The notes: generated by a model not told the origin, from the sequence alone. Counted from the first letter of the stretch, positions 24,215 through 39,988 are shown. The stretch is 64,000 nt of DNA from Mucor racemosus (GCA_027405735.1 JAPEHQ010000022.1:1-64000), one strand, 5' to 3'. Program-made: numbers and translations.

Positions 24215-27200
24215 ATTGATGATTGAAATTGTGTATAAATTACCTGTCATTGAGTTAATTTTTATTGTTCTTTTTATATCGTGAGTAGATAAAGAAGATC
24301 AAGCAAGTCTCTTCAAATGCTTGGCGTATGATGACCTTGGCAAACAATCAATTTGATTGACTGTGTTTTGCTAAGCAGCTCATCAGGCTAATTCGGCCAA
24401 TATTCTCCAATAAAGGAAAAATAAAAATCATTACGACTATCATTTGTATGCTTAGTTATATTTGTATTCATATACCGTATGTAAATTACTCAGATGCATA
24501 GGATAAATTGAAACCGATCCTATTGCGGTTGATATCCCATGAAATTGGAGTTATGCACCGTTTGCATACATTTTAGAATAACATGTCAGACTGAAAATAA
24601 TATGCAGCTATTAGATCCGCCTCACCTTGTCGTTAAGGCTTGCAACTGACATTCTTACGAGAATGTTCTCGACCTACAACCAACAAATTTAGAATCAGAA
24701 ACAATCATGTTTCTACTCTTCAAATGGAAGTCTTTAAAGAGAATGATTTTGAACTCTTGATGCTGTAGTTCAGTTCTTTGGAGCTGAATTTGTCGAATTG
24801 TTACCCATTTCTCAAATGGTCAATGTTATCTATCCAGAAAGAAGTATCAATGTGGATCAAACTTGGATCAATGGATTTATCAGCGAGTATCATCTGTGGG
24901 CAATCACTATGGTGATCAAAGGTTTGTTGCATATATGGCATATTTGACCTTGGGTTAATTCTTCAGTTGACTTTGGTTTAACATCAATGTCAAATGCCGT
25001 ACGTTGTTTGCCGTTAACCAAAATGCTTTTGCACATATCCGAACCAAGGCATCGCTTGTATACAGTTTAATAGCTGTCCTTCATTTCTTTCTCTTGAGGG
25101 CCTCTAATTGTCAGCCAACATTAAAATTAAAACGAAAATGTTCAAGTAATGAAGGATCAAAATATGCGCTGGAAGATTCTATAACAAATCCGTCGAGAAA
25201 CTAGCTTTTGAACCAAATAACTGTAGATTATGCTTCACTGGGTTCATAAACACTGCCCTCATTATGAGAACGTATAAATATTGGTGCCATAATTAAGATG
25301 AATAAAGCGGTTTATAGCATTTGTTGGGTGCCGCCTATTTGAGTACCGTATTTTTTTTAGGTACCTGAATGTTTCCTGACGCTCAAAGTTATGGTACTTT
25401 TTTTAAATAATTTTCATGCTACTGATATTAACCATAAACAGCCAATGCCAATTATTATGTGTTTTTATATATAATATTATTATCTTAAATTTCATATTGT
25501 TATGATACTTTATAAAGAATACCATAAATTATAAAAAAGTATCATATTTATTATGTAACCTTCCGGAAATAGTCCGGCTTATCGGCTATGTCCGGTATTA
25601 TCGGCAATTGAAAAAAGCACCATAAAAAAGGTACCATATTTTTATCCTCACCCTTCTGCATTTAGCAAACTGCAAAAGAAGTTGGTGTTTTGTAGTCAAA
25701 ACGATCGCATTCAAGCTCAATTATTCTCATTCATTGGGCCATAATTCATTACTAACTACTACTTTAGATAATTCTATTGTCTCTTTTGAATTGAAAACTC
25801 AGTTCTATTGACTCGAAAGCATCTTTAAAAGTCAATTAACCATCAAATCAAAGACTCTTGTTGGATTAGAAGACCCCATCTACGAATAGAACTCAATAAA
25901 AATGACCACAAATTCACCTAAATCACCATAATCTGCTCTTAACAGATACTTTGATATATAATCTTTTTTTAGTGTGATTTCATTATCTTAAAAGTAATTA
26001 AAAATAATTTTGCTCCGTGTTTATATTTGTTTTGAATGCTCTTGTTGAGCACTTTAACTGACCACAGCAGACTAGATTTGTGTTTTTGACTCCATGTGAT
26101 TGTGATCAGCATGAAACAAATTGATAAATGAATGCATATCCCTAGTTTTTTCTCTAATAAAAAAAATACTAGCATGTTTTCAATAGCCTCAAAAGTGTTG
26201 TAAATGTTTTAGATTTGCTTTATATTTTTTTAACAGACTAAAAGAATTCTTTAAACTTTATTTTACTACTTAAATGGCCACTCCGGTAGAAGATTTCCTT
26301 TTATTTGTGCACAATAATGGCAATTCCGTTTTTTTTTTTTTTTTTTGATATCTAGAATTACTTAAAACAGAACTTTTGTAAAGCATCGATGCAACTGCTG
26401 CGGTTCATTGTAAGGAAGGAAAACAGGCTCCTGGCCATATTTACTGTATTTATACGTTCTCTTGTATGTTTTTTCTTCTTCTAAAAGATCTGTACTTTTT
26501 CTAATAATGTATCCAGCAACGATTTGATTGATGAATGTACAATATATGTTGCAGTAAAAGCCTACCTTTAAATTACTCGGCAATTCTCAATACCCCTATT
26601 CCAATTTTCCCGTTCAGCCTATTAAAATTGCTAATTTTGTTAATTGTGTATTTTGTAATATCGTCTTGAAATGATACTATATAAAAGAAAATGAGCACCT
26701 GATGAAAAAAATAAGGCTTTCTTTCATATTATGTGACATCAAGGTAAAATTAACCATATTACATGTAAAGTACAAATGTAAGAATGTTGGATATTTAATG
26801 AAGCACATACACACACACATTATATGTTGGATGTATTACATATATTAAATTTTCATATGATTGATATAAAAGGCTTCCCTTTTTTGTATTGATAGAATTT
26901 AGACAAACACGCAACTTTCCGTAAACACAACGCAAAATCCATACGACTGTCTCAATATTATTATCTTGGTTAAAATTTCCAGTGTGTGTGTGAGCGTGGA
27001 AATTTTCATTTGTTTACATAATAAATATAATGAGGGAGATTACCACCGCATTAGAACCACAAGGTTATATTTGATTGATAATGTGTCAGATCGTCGGCAA
27101 GGGAACCTTAGATTGTGATTATTGTGGAGTTCCCATAATATAATACCCTGTTTTTTTCTGAAAAGTCTAATTTTATCACAAGAAAAAAGGGTTAATTTTT

Positions 27201-28253
27201 GCGTGCTTATTTTGTTTTTTTTTTTTTTTTTTTTTTTTGACTTTTAAACAGAAATTTTAATACAAATTATTTTGCATATCAATAAAGAAGATCTGATAAG
27301 AAATATTGTACAACCTCCATTATTTTATCATTAGTATAAAAAGTGACGAGGATATTAATTACCTATCCTCATGGAGAATGAGCCATGCGGAAAGAGAAAA
27401 AGGGTGGAAATTTTAAGATAATGCAAAAATACAACGTGTGAACTTTGAACCTTAAAATAGCCTAAAATTTCCTAACATCTTATGCTATATACCTGCCAGA
27501 AAAAAACATAATATAAATTGGGTGAGAATTTGTACTATATTATAGGTTTTAATGAGAGATAATAGGTAAACATCTCCTCCATCCCTCCCCCCCAAAAAAA
27601 AAGCGCATAAAGATAAAATAGCCTCGTCCAGAATCAATTGATATTTATTGATAACATTTACCCTCTCCCCCCAAAAAATTTATCGTATCAATAAGTTTTC
27701 GGTCATTTGCGTGTTTCTATTTAGTTTCAATCGAATTTCTGCCAATAAGAATTAAAGATTTTTGCTTTTCCCTACCTTTATATTCTCACTGTCCTGCGAA
27801 TCTACTGTACATATTTATATATATTTATTGGGTAAATGAAAAATCCAAAAAAAGTGGACTAATAAGAAGAGAATGATAAAGAGAATTGGGGGTGATTAAA
27901 GAGAGATATACATACAGTAGATAAGTCCTTTATTTCGTCTCTATTGTTATATTGCATGCAAATACTACATTTTTATCCAGTACTTTATAATATTTATATA
28001 TATATATATATATCATATTGATTATAAATATAAAATGGCACACCCTTTTCCGAGCGAATGGAATTTATTGAATTTTAAACGATATTGAATGAAAATGTTT
28101 CGAAATTTCTGGTGTGACACACGATGTCAAGGTAACGCTCGTCATTTGATGCAGGCATTTCACCATTAAAAAGAAGCTATGATAAAAGGCAAAGGGAGAC
28201 AGGTCCAAGATCCCCTTTTTTTCTCTTTTTCTCTCTCTCTTTTCTCTAATCAA
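24215..28253. other. Intergenic region before the GATA gene
   Basis: Contains one decayed coding-like patch (24745-24930), CCGG-rich sequence near 25560-25610 resembling pogo-type repeats, T runs (26331-26346 and 27216-27238), a TA microsatellite (27994-28012) and the GATA gene promoter. No intact gene was recognised. Confidence 0.45.
24745..24930 (+). pseudogene. Short coding-like remnant, family unknown
   Basis: One frame reads as well-mixed protein (DAVVQFFGAEFVELLPISQM, then NVDQTWINGFISEYHLW) without its own start. It is followed by stops and further short patches to about 25200. Composition is more protein-like than nearby AT-rich frames. I do not recognise it; it may be debris of a mobile or multicopy gene. 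Confidence 0.3.
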
Positions 28254-29459
28254 ATGTACACAAACTATCAACATCAACAGCAAACATACAACACAATGGA
28301 TCCTAATACTCTTTTTAGTTATCCAATGGACGATTCAATTGATTCTTTACTATTTAATGACACTCTTCAACAGCCAACAAATTACGACCATCTCATGAAT
28401 AACAACACCACTACAGATCTATATTTGTCGAATTACAACCCTCATATTATATCAAATAACGCTGCAATGTTGACTACAAATAACACATATTTACGTCATA
28501 ATGTTCTTCCTGCTTCCTCAAACATACATCCTCTTCAAATATTACAACAACATAATAATCAACAACAGCAGCAACAACAAGATGATTTCATAATGTCTCC
28601 TTCAGTAGATACTTTATTATTCAAAGACACGACATCATTGGATTATTTAGGATTTGACACAACTATGATGCCAAATGTGTTTGATTCTGGTGAATCTCGT
28701 TTCAGTGAGTCCAATCGTGATGAGGAAGAAGAAGAGCAACTACTTTCCCCTGTACAATCCCCTCATTTGGATGATATTTTTGGCTCATCTAATAGTCCAG
28801 AACCTGAAGAAAATGAAGATGCATTTGGCAACAAAATTGAATCTCAATTCTTCATTGACAACAAATCCACACTATCACCTTCTCATGTATTAAACCAAGA
28901 TGAAACTGATGAAGAACTAGACGAAGAACTAGAAAAAGAAGAAGACCTTTTTTCTGATTTAGATGATGATTTAGAAGAAGAAGAAGACGATGATGATGGT
29001 TCTGACTCTGACTCTGACTCTGATTGGGAAACTCATGTTAAATCTAAAAGAACTGCCTCATTACCATCCGCGGCGTTATATGCCAAGAAAAAGCCTGGAA
29101 ATAACAAGAATAATAACAAGAGATCCGTGTCACTTCCGTCAGCAACAGGTTCCATCAGTACACCTGAAAATACATGCTCTAATTGTGGAACAACAAACAC
29201 GCCTTTATGGCGTCGCAACTTGGATGGAAACCCACTCTGTAACGCATGTGGGCTTTTTCTGAAACTGCATGGCAAGGTTCGACCATTGAGTTTGAAAACT
29301 GATGTCATTAAGAAAAGAAACAGATCCCCTAGTGGCAATAAACGTCGTAGTAGCAGTAGTACTGGCATTAATAAGAAGAAAACTAACGGTAGACAGAAGA
29401 AGAATAGTAAAAGAAAGAGTAAATCAAGGGGTCGTACTACGGATGAAAACGGAAATTAG
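28254..29459 (+). CDS. GATA-type zinc-finger transcription factor
   Basis: Single exon, 401 residues from the ATG at 28254. An earlier in-frame ATG at 28179 is less likely, because the stretch between is a T/C-rich leader typical of untranslated sequence. The N-terminal half is Asn/Gln-rich, then acidic (about 225-265, including a Ser-Asp run). The single GATA finger is C-X2-C-X17-C-X2-C ([14 protein letters not shown], then [17 protein letters not shown]). It is followed by the basic [12 protein letters not shown] tail and a Lys/Arg/Ser-rich C-terminus. The 17-residue loop and the tail are those of fungal nitrogen regulators (AreA/Nit2/Gaf1 type) and related factors. A role in nitrogen or other metabolite control is inferred from the finger class only; the target genes cannot be read from this window. 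Confidence 0.9.
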   Translation: MYTNYQHQQQTYNTMDPNTLFSYPMDDSIDSLLFNDTLQQPTNYDHLMNNNTTTDLYLSNYNPHIISNNAAMLTTNNTYLRHNVLPASSNIHPLQILQQHNNQQQQQQQDDFIMSPSVDTLLFKDTTSLDYLGFDTTMMPNVFDSGESRFSESNRDEEEEEQLLSPVQSPHLDDIFGSSNSPEPEENEDAFGNKIESQFFIDNKSTLSPSHVLNQDETDEELDEELEKEEDLFSDLDDDLEEEEDDDDGSDSDSDSDWETHVKSKRTASLPSAALYAKKKPGNNKNNNKRSVSLPSATGSISTPENTCSNCGTTNTPLWRRNLDGNPLCNACGLFLKLHGKVRPLSLKTDVIKKRNRSPSGNKRRSSSSTGINKKKTNGRQKKNSKRKSKSRGRTTDENGN

Positions 29460-31617
29460 ATATTCTCTCTTTTTTTTTATACAGTTACTTTGCTTTTTCA
29501 TATTGTCTTTTATTTTCCAAACATCCCTTTTATACATATATATACATCTCGCATTTCAATTTCTTAATTTACATTACATGACACATCATACTCAAACTTC
29601 AAATTAAACATACCAACCCCCTCCCCCTCCCCCTCCCAAATGATTGCAGCAAATTTCTCTCATATATATATATATATATATATATGAAATTTATTCCAAT
29701 CAAATGTATATGTATATATACATCTCCCTCTTCTGTCACCATTATTCTCAAATTAGTATCGACCTTTTTCTTTTCTTTTTTAAATCAAATAAATCCATAT
29801 ACAAAGAAAAAAATGTGTCCGTTCTTGATTACTTTTTGATTTTAATGTTATATAATCCCCATTTTGGGTGAAAAAGAGCCAAGAAGTTTCACAAACATGG
29901 CTCAACATATTGACGCACATTGAAATACGCCATAAAATCAAATCTAGACACTCATTTTCAAGGATATACTTAAAATGCTAAAAACAGCTATAAACTAAAA
30001 CAAAAAATATTTATAGAAACTTTTTATGCATAAAAAGTGTACAAATTTTGTTTTTACTAGATTTAAAAGCCCATTATGTTATAAAAACTCTTTCAAGCAA
30101 GAGTTTATTACAAGGTTCAACAAAATTTGCGGAGCTTTTTTTTATGCTGCGTGATTCTGTTTATTTAGCAAAAATGTAGCAATTAATAAATGTAATCGCA
30201 ATTGTAAAACGCACGAATTTTAGATATAAAACATGCTTATTTTTAATCAAAAGATATTATTTTAGTGGGGGTAAATCGGTGGTAAATTAGACAAGAGGAG
30301 TTCTAGCTTTGTCATGTTTTTTTGGGCTCGAGTGCAACCAGCATGTAATAACTGATATATTTACCATTTCTTTCCAAGATGATGGGATGTATAATATAAG
30401 AAAAACAAATCTATTTCTAAACATGGGTAGTAGCTATAATTTTGCAGCTATGTTTTATAAAGGTAGAAAGCTGTATATACCTCAACTTGAGTAAATAAAA
30501 TTTTAGTGTTACCCAAATGACCTTATCGATAGTCCATCCGTCTTCATAATCGGCACGTGCGGTATTAAACAACAACGATCATGATCAACAAAGGATCAAA
30601 ATATCGCACGTTTAAGACGCAATCTACATTTGGAATTTATTATCTATCTAAAAAAAAAAAATGCATTTTGACATGTCAAATCTATTGATTCTGTTGGCCT
30701 GTATATATTCACGGATTTCATGTGTGAGATTGGTAATGCTTTTAACAAGTGTATGCATACCTTAGTCTGTGTAACTAACATTGTATTTCATGCTATCGTA
30801 TTGCTTGCTTAGACATTTGACACAATCCAATAAAGAAGGGAGATGTGAGTCATTTTCCGTCCATTCTTTGTTAGTTTATATTTAAAATACTTTCCGCTAT
30901 GCCCAGTTAAAAATCATACAAGTTGCTTGAGAGTATCCTAAATCACATGGCTCTATAGCTAAAACATTTGTTCTAGATGGTTTTCCATTTCAAGAAGCAA
31001 TACACCCTTGCCGGTTCTAATGAAATCAAATGAATTGGATAAAAAATCGGAAAAATTTAACGCTCGGCCAATCTTCAAAGAATTCTTTTGAAGGCTACTA
31101 TCAATATATTGACTACGTATAGCACATGAAACATTTTATATCAGAATTACTGTATTCTAGAATTTTGGTGGGCGCTACAATGCCTTAAAAATATTGAGCA
31201 TTGGCAAATCATTACACAAAAGATCAACAAACAGAGAATCTTGTCATCGGCTACTATAAAATGTTCAGATGCGTTCATGTACACTCAATTAAATTGTAAT
31301 TTGATACGAAAAGAGCTTTAAAATTAATCTATAAACATGCCTGTATATGATACAAAGCACTTTCTTTGGTTGTATAATTGACGGTGTATTTACGTCTCAT
31401 TAGTTTTTATTTCTATACACTTTATTTCTTACTTCTATTTATATTATTAAAAAGTTAATGTTAACTATATTATCTGTGTAAATATAGTTATGTATAAAGA
31501 CCATTACCATAGCTCCCTACATATCTGTAAGCTGTAGTACATAAGCTTCTATTTGAAGAAGTGTGGTATGTATATACAGTGCTCGAAAAAAAATCGCACA
31601 TATATATGCTAAAAGTA

Positions 31618-31881
31618 TGATTTTAAACACATCGTACCACAAGTTTTAAATGAGTTTTTATAAGGGTTTATATACTAATTGAGTTGAAGGAGATAATGAG
31701 GTGATAATGTATAAGGTTGTATGACCTGAATAATAAGAAATTGTACATGTTATCTGGTAATGGTAATGGGTAATGTTGAATTATAAGTTGATGATCAATT
31801 GACCTGATCTTCAATTCCTGGACTATGTCTTAAATGTTACTTTCCTTTTGAACTTGACATCTGATTAAGGATGATACATCA
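31618..31881. mobile_element. Probable diverged solo LTR related to LTR B
   Basis: Begins TGATTTTAAACACATCGTA and ends GATACATCA, and shares GGGTTTATATACTAATTGA with LTR B (7834-8130). No matching target duplication was found. Just upstream (31576-31600) sits CAGTGCTCGAAAAAAAATCG, which resembles a Tc1/mariner terminus without a visible partner. Confidence 0.45.
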
Positions 31882-32143
31882 CTGAAAATAAACTGATAGC
31901 ATTTCGAATGAATACATATCTTTCAACCAACATTAAATGGGCCAATTTATCTGTGAGAGCACAATTATGTTTGAACTATTTGTTTATTGTAAAAAGCGCA
32001 TTGCAGTACACATTTTATTAAGCATAAAAAGGACGTTTACTCACCAATCTTAGTAGATGGCATTGCCATATATGCCAGACTTGGTTGACTGCATTCGCCT
32101 GGTGTAATGTCTAATTTGAAATAGTCTGCTAATCTAGGGATGT

Positions 32144-32195
32144 TGTCGAGCCCAGCTTATACTAGTAAATTTGGCTGGCAAAACCCGGCTCGACA
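32144..32195. repeat. Fold-back mini-element, copy 1
   Basis: TGTCGAGCC at the left pairs with GGCTCGACA at the right, and an inner CCAGC pairs with GCTGG, giving a two-stem hairpin in 52 bp. A second copy lies at 35076-35127. Confidence 0.7.
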
Positions 32196-32527
32196 CCAAT
32201 GCTATGCTGATCTACAAAATCTTTCAAAAAAAATGGGCTTTCTATTGCTATGATTTACTCATATATCAATAATAAATGTTAAAATTTTAATTCTGGATAT
32301 TGTTACATCTGTAATATATATTTTAAAATTTTTAGCTCCTTTGGATCGGTATTTATTGATTATATACGAGCATTTTTTCGATTGCTTTAGTTTCTAAGCA
32401 GAGAAAGAGAGGTTTCAATACGGAAATTGTTTTAAAATCCTTCAAAAACAGCTGTTAGTTAGTGAAATCAAGATATGTTATTTGTATATCTACTACACAT
32501 TAAGTTTAACTTTAAAATATATTAGAA

Positions 32528-33860
32528 TTGAAATTCGCTGAGATAGGGTTTTTGTTATAGATTTTTTACAGTTGTAAAAAGTAGGTTTCAGATTGTTTTT
32601 AAATGGTTTCGAATGTTTTTGCCCAATATTAAATTGAATCGCGTAAAATCTTTAAATAACATGTAAATTTACTCCATAATACATTGATATCCCTAGGAAA
32701 ATAGAAATATTAATACCAGATACTGACCAAAAATGACCAAAAATGACCAAAAATGACCTATAATTAATTATAAAAAGTTGAACACCTATATTGAGGCTTA
32801 CTTTTTTGTATTCAACAGGTAGTTCCAACTCTACGCTACACTGTAATTTTTGTTTCGGCAAAAAATATTGATTTTTCGTCGAGATAATCAAAATAATAGT
32901 TCTTATCACAGCTTAAGCCCTATAGTAACGGGGCTCCAAAATCAATTCGAAAAAAACGATCAAAAATGATTCGAAAAACAAAATTGTTTAAATGCTCATG
33001 AACTGCAAAGTAAGTAGACCTAGCGCATTAAATAATTTTTGTACAGTTTTAAATTCTGCATCAATCTATATAAGATTTCAAAAACTTTTTCACGTAAAAT
33101 TTTGCGCAAAATGCAATTGAAATTTTGGAGGTTTTTTGAAGATACACGTCACTTTTTATAAGCATATTTAAAATATAATAAACTGAAATAATGCGCAAGA
33201 ACATTATCTATCGATTGAGCTATTGAAAATTTTGTAGCTGCATTATTCGTAGAGAAAACAACATTTTTGTCAAAAAAATTTTCTGTTTCAGAATTTGGGA
33301 TGAGGGTATACAAGGGGAAAATGGACGCCAGAAATGGAGGTACCTTTTTGTATACATTTTTGAGGATATCTCCACGAAAAATCAATGTTTTGAAAAACTC
33401 TAAATTGGATCTGAGAGAGCTCAACGAGCGGGAAGACATGAATAAAAAAAATGTTGCTCAATTTAACCAATATTTTGAAACCTACTATAGAAATGCCCAA
33501 AAAAATGAAAAAAAATAAAAGCGCTCAGAATTTTTTTATATTGGAATATGTTATAGAGCACTTCAAAACAAGTAAATTTTATTATTGGAAAGTGGTAGTA
33601 TAGCTTGATTTTTTCTGGAGATATGAAGCCTCAAAGTTTTCAATCCATTAGCAGTAAAATACGTGTAAAAAATCTGAAACCTTAGCACTCAAAAATTAAT
33701 ACCAACTGCAAAAAATAGGATATTTCCGGATACTCATTTTTAGATTAAACCTGAACATCTCCGGTACATTGGCATATAAATTTTTCTTGGTGTTATTTAG
33801 TGAAAAAAAAAGTAGAGCAGGGATGAAAAGTGAGACCCAGTTTTTAAAGAAAAAGCAGTG
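32528..33860. repeat. AT-rich dispersed repeat, copy 1
   Basis: Matches 36753-37910 in the same orientation (for example AAATTCGCTGAGATA, GGATATCTCCACGAAAAAT). Its end (about 33660-34120) matches 53795-54185 in reverse. An extra segment at 32664-32805, absent from copy 2, includes GACCAAAAAT three times in tandem. No terminal signature or coding capacity identifies its class. Confidence 0.75.
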
Positions 33861-34233
33861 AATTTTACGCGTTTTTGAGTCTTGTGTGAGATATAAAATA
33901 AATTTAGGGATAGGTAGCATAATGCAACCAATTGATATCTGCTTAGTAGTTCTTAAAGTATACCCTAAAAATGTTTAATATGAGGTTAGTTATAGAAAAG
34001 AGAGCACGCTCCGGTGTTGAAGATTGAAAAGTATGAAAATTCAATTTTTTGAAAATTTAAATATTGCTCGACCAGATACCTACAGAAAAAAAATACAAAA
34101 TACATTTCAACGTATGGAGTGTAACACTTTTTGAATATTTTAAATCGTTAATCAAGTTTGTTAGATAAAGAGTGTAACTTTAGTCAAACTAGATGAAATT
34201 TTGCAAAGTGAATATATTATTTTTTATTGATTA

Positions 34234-34766
34234 TGTCGTATATTTTCAGGATTGATAAATAGTACTTAAAAAAAGAATACAATTATTAAAGAATGAGTAA
34301 TTAATCAGCTCTTTAACTTTATAATAAAAACAAGATATCGTTTATTTAGATATAAAAGTATAGCCCTTTATATTGATTTGACATTGAGATCCTGAGATGT
34401 AATTTAAGGCACTATTGAGCCATTAGATCTGTTTGATAGTAATCTATGGATTGAAATGGATCAATCATAATTTAACCGTTCTTGCAGAGCTTGTGAGTTG
34501 TCTTGTTTCAATGCTGCGCTAAATATGCTTGGATGTTGATTTGATAGCTACTTGATTGATTAACCGCTGGGATGAAATAGTATGGTGTCATCATAATTGA
34601 GGTCAAAGCGTTCATGGTAATTACTGGATTAAACTTGATACGCTAGGAGTTTCTTATATCCGATATCAAAACTTGCACTTCCATACATGTCGTAGTCAAT
34701 AGATTGTAAGATGTATTGATACTGTAGAAAGTGATAATGTATGATACTAGTAGGTAGAATACAACA
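34234..34766. mobile_element. Solo LTR of the TGTCGTAT family (533 bp)
   Basis: Begins TGTCGTATATTTTCAGG and ends AATACAACA (TGT...ACA). The flanks GATTA (34229-34233) and GACTA (34767-34771) are a 5-bp duplication with one mismatch. It closely matches 57574-58102. There is no internal retrotransposon coding sequence beside it. Confidence 0.8.
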
Positions 34767-35075
34767 GACTAACTAGAAAGAAAAGCAATTAATGACTATG
34801 GAGTGTAACTGTTTAGCTTCTACAATAATTTCGAACCATTATTTGATTTTATAAAAATTTTCAAAGAATAATCTGAAACAACCCACATACAAAATAGTTG
34901 AAAAGAGTACTAGTTTTTATTTCTTCATTTCCACAGCAACTCGATGAGGCTAAACCTTTTACAACAACTCTGTAGATCAACACTAGGATTACCTGTCATT
35001 GAAACGGGAGGTCATTTGGATCCATATTTGTCGAGAACTGGTGAGCTCACTGACCTCAGTAGGCGTTAGGGTTGC

Positions 35076-35127
35076 TGTCGAGCCCAGCTTATTCTAATAA
35101 ATTTCGCTGGCAAAACCCCGGTCAACA
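35076..35127. repeat. Fold-back mini-element, copy 2
   Basis: Same hairpin as 32144-32195 with a decayed right end (GGTCAACA). Outside the core the two copies share only a few bases (TAGGG before, CCAAT after), so the core is the repeated unit. Confidence 0.65.
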
Positions 35128-36752
35128 CCAATACTAGTAGGCGTAAATATATAGCAGATAATCAACTTGTTGCTCAAATAAACTTTTCGAGTACACAATG
35201 ACCCATGAGGAAAGCTGGTATCCGAGATACTTGGAGTTGTAGTAAACTACATATACCAAGTTTGTTTAGTAATCAAATTGATCTTAGTCAACATCTAAGA
35301 TCTAATAACTTTAAATCATACAAAACTTTAAAATGTCAAATTGTACCACTGGTACTTCCAAACTAGGAACTAAACCATGAAGATCTTGCTTCAAGATCTT
35401 ATTACTGTATAATTAATAGAATTAGAAAATAGTATATATATCACAAAGGCTATAGTAATCCATAAACCTTTGCTTTACTTTATATCTTAAATAAATATCA
35501 AAGAGTTATAATTGTATTCGCAACGCTTTTTTTGTTTAATTACTGTTTAAATATACACAATGAATAACTAGAAAATAAAGTTAAAACTAGATATATTTAT
35601 TGAGTATATTGTAGGTAAAAAGATAACGAATCCATCTCGAACGACATCAGGATTCAGGGTATTTATATGTTTTGGAAGCGTGGATATAGAGTCTACAATA
35701 CAGAGTGTATGAAAGTATGATTTCATCTTCTTGAAGAACTAGTTGATTACAACATGATGATATAATAGGTTGGCCATAGCAAGTTTAGTAGGATACGACC
35801 AAGTTAAGTATATAGGATCTTCATGCTTGATTTACTTTAGATTGTGAATGTTGATACAAATGGAATAGTTGAATTCCATTTCCAGGAACGAGTTCATGAT
35901 TGGCTCACTTCAGGATCTCAGGCTACACCATTTCATCATAGACTAAATGTAACATAACTAAATGAAATAAAATTGGCATACATCATTATCACCTCATACT
36001 CATCCTTCTATGCTAAGAATAATGTCTACATAATCCTTTGAGCACTTCTACTAGTAATACATGTACCCAGTATAGTCTATGTCCTAAACAATTACTATTT
36101 TTTGTAGCAGTAGTACTTATTTATATATATATATATTTATGATGTCATAATGAAGAGTGACGGATTACTTGTATTGGTATTTATAGATATTTGAAATGCA
36201 CAAGATTTAAGACAAGCATTGTTGCAAGAAAAAATATATAATTTAATAAAGAAACTGGTTAAATCAAATTATACACAAAAACTGAAGGGAATCTTTATTT
36301 AATATCAATAATTTGTCCTGTTTATACACAAGTTCTATATTACAATTTCATCAGTTAGATCAGTGTTTATTTACATTAATAACATAGCATATTTGAGGGA
36401 TACATATTCCATTACAACTAAATATAGTATCTCATATTATATCCCTTACTACATTCCGAATCACTCTTCAATCGGCTAAGAACAATTAGTAATGTCATCC
36501 CAGATTAGTTAGCTTATTACTTTCATAATAAGGGTTAACAACATAAAAAGTTTATTACCCTACAAATTACCATAATAGCCTGTGGACGCAACAAGATTGT
36601 ATTTAAATTATTTTCAAAAAAAATGCGCAGCAAGCTATAGGTGTACTTTGGTAATGGTTTTCTCGACATACAATAGGTTATGGGCGTTGCTCTTTGAGGT
36701 CAGCGTGTCCAACAAGATGTGTCCTCACTCTCATGTAAAGTTGGAAGCTATT

Positions 36753-37910
36753 AGGATCAAAATTCGCTGAGATAAGGCTTTTGCTATCGATTTCTTACGG
36801 TTATAAAAAGTAGGTTTCAAATGGATTTTAAATGGTTTTCGAATGCTTTCGCCCAATATTGAGTTAAACTATGTAAAATCTTCAAGTAAGATAGGTCCAA
36901 CTCAAAGCTACTCCGCATTTTTTGTTTCAGCGAAATATATTCAGTTTTCGTCAAGATAATAGTCAAAATAATAGCTCTTATTACAGCTTAAAACCTATCA
37001 TGACGGGGTTCCAAAATCGATTTGAAAAAATAGACGAAAAATGATTTAAAAAGCAAAATTGTTTAATGGCTCATGAACTGAAAAGTAAGTCGACCTAGCG
37101 TATTAAATAGTTTTTGTACAATTTTGAATTCTGCATATATCTAATTAAGAATCAGACAAATATTACATAGCAAATTTTGTCTAAAATGCGATTGAAATTA
37201 TGGAGGTTTTTTGAAGATACACATCAATTTTTATAAGTATATTTCAAATATACGTAATGGAAATGATGCAGAAAAACATTATCTATCGATCGAGCTATTG
37301 AAAAGCGTTTTAGCTGCATTTTCATGGAGAAAATGAGATTTTTGTCCGAATTTTTTTTCGGATTCAGAATTTGGGATGAGGGTATACAAGGGAAAATGGA
37401 AGCTAGAAACGAAGATACCTCTTTTTACACATTTTTGAGGATATCTCCACGAAAAATTGGTATTTTAAAAAACCCCAAATAGTGTCCGAGAGAGCTTAAC
37501 GAGCTCAATGATATGAATGTAAAAAAAATGCTGTTCAATTTAATAAATATTTTGAAACCTACTACAAAAATGCCAAAAAAATGAAAAAGAAGTAAAAGTG
37601 CTCAGAATTTTTTCATACTTACATATACTATAGAGCACTTCAAAACAAGTAATTTGTATTATTAAAAAATGCTAGTATAGCTTAATTTTTTGCAGGAATA
37701 TGAAAGCTCAAAGTTTCTAGTTTTTAGCAGTGAAATGTGAAATGTGAAATACCTGTAAAAATCTGAAACATTAGCACTGAAATAGTTATACCAACTGCAA
37801 AAGGTAGGATATTTCAGGTTACTTGTTTTGGGATTAAAGTTGATCATCTAAGGTACATTGGCATATACTTTTTTCTTGATGTTTGTTTTTGGTCAAAAAA
37901 AAAAAAAAAA
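36753..37910. repeat. AT-rich dispersed repeat, copy 2
   Basis: Direct copy of 32528-33860. It lacks the GACCAAAAAT segment of copy 1 and ends at an A run (37898-37915). Confidence 0.72.
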
Positions 37911-38511
37911 AAAAGTAGATGCGCACAAGCATGCAAGTTATAGTACGAAGTATCAATATCCTACTGAATTGCTGTATATAAAATGGTAGCTTTCCTCATT
38001 TTACGCTAATGATGCCCATCACAGCTTTTCTGTTAAACCCAGTAATAATGTAGTATGACATGATTTATTATTACCTGTGAAATCCGCCGAGCTTTACTTT
38101 ACGACAATAATCACGAAAATAAATTTTGCGGGTTTCAAAGATGCATTTGATCCGTTAGTGGTACAATCAGATTTCATTTTATGGACAAAAACATCCGATA
38201 ATATTAGCGCTCAAAACAAGATTATATCAAGTAAAGTAGAGCAGCTTACAAACTATATTTATTTCAGATTAACAGTAGCATCATGTAAAGACAACACATT
38301 TCTATATTTCTGCGTCAATAGTGCAATAATTAAATACTATGATTAAAGAAGCTCAATAACTTGCGTCAGATGTATTTATCAATCTGGGATGATTCAGATC
38401 AAACCAATGAAAAATATCGAAAGGTTTTAGAATGTCAGGATATAAGAAAAAAAAATAGAACTGAATAGATAAACCTGACCTTTCTCTTTCTTCAATCCCT
38501 AGATTAAAATC

Positions 38512-39988
<1,477 letters not shown>

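Larger units (their letters stand above)
29460..38511. other. Repeat-rich intergenic region
   Basis: No intact gene. It contains a TA microsatellite (29661-29686), an LTR-like relic (31618-31881), a fold-back element in two copies (32144-32195 and 35076-35127), a complete TGTCGTAT-family solo LTR (34234-34766), and two direct copies of an AT-rich repeat (about 32528-33860 and 36753-37910). Short open frames such as those at 33149-33518 exist on both strands of that repeat and are not credible genes. Confidence 0.55.

Noticed and set aside
28179..28253. Upstream in-frame start for the GATA factor
   Set aside because: The added residues come from a T/C-rich leader typical of untranslated sequence; the ATG at 28254 is more likely.
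33149..33518. Overlapping open frames on both strands
   Set aside because: They lie within a dispersed repeat, are not kept in the second copy (about 37250-37600), and have no domain features.
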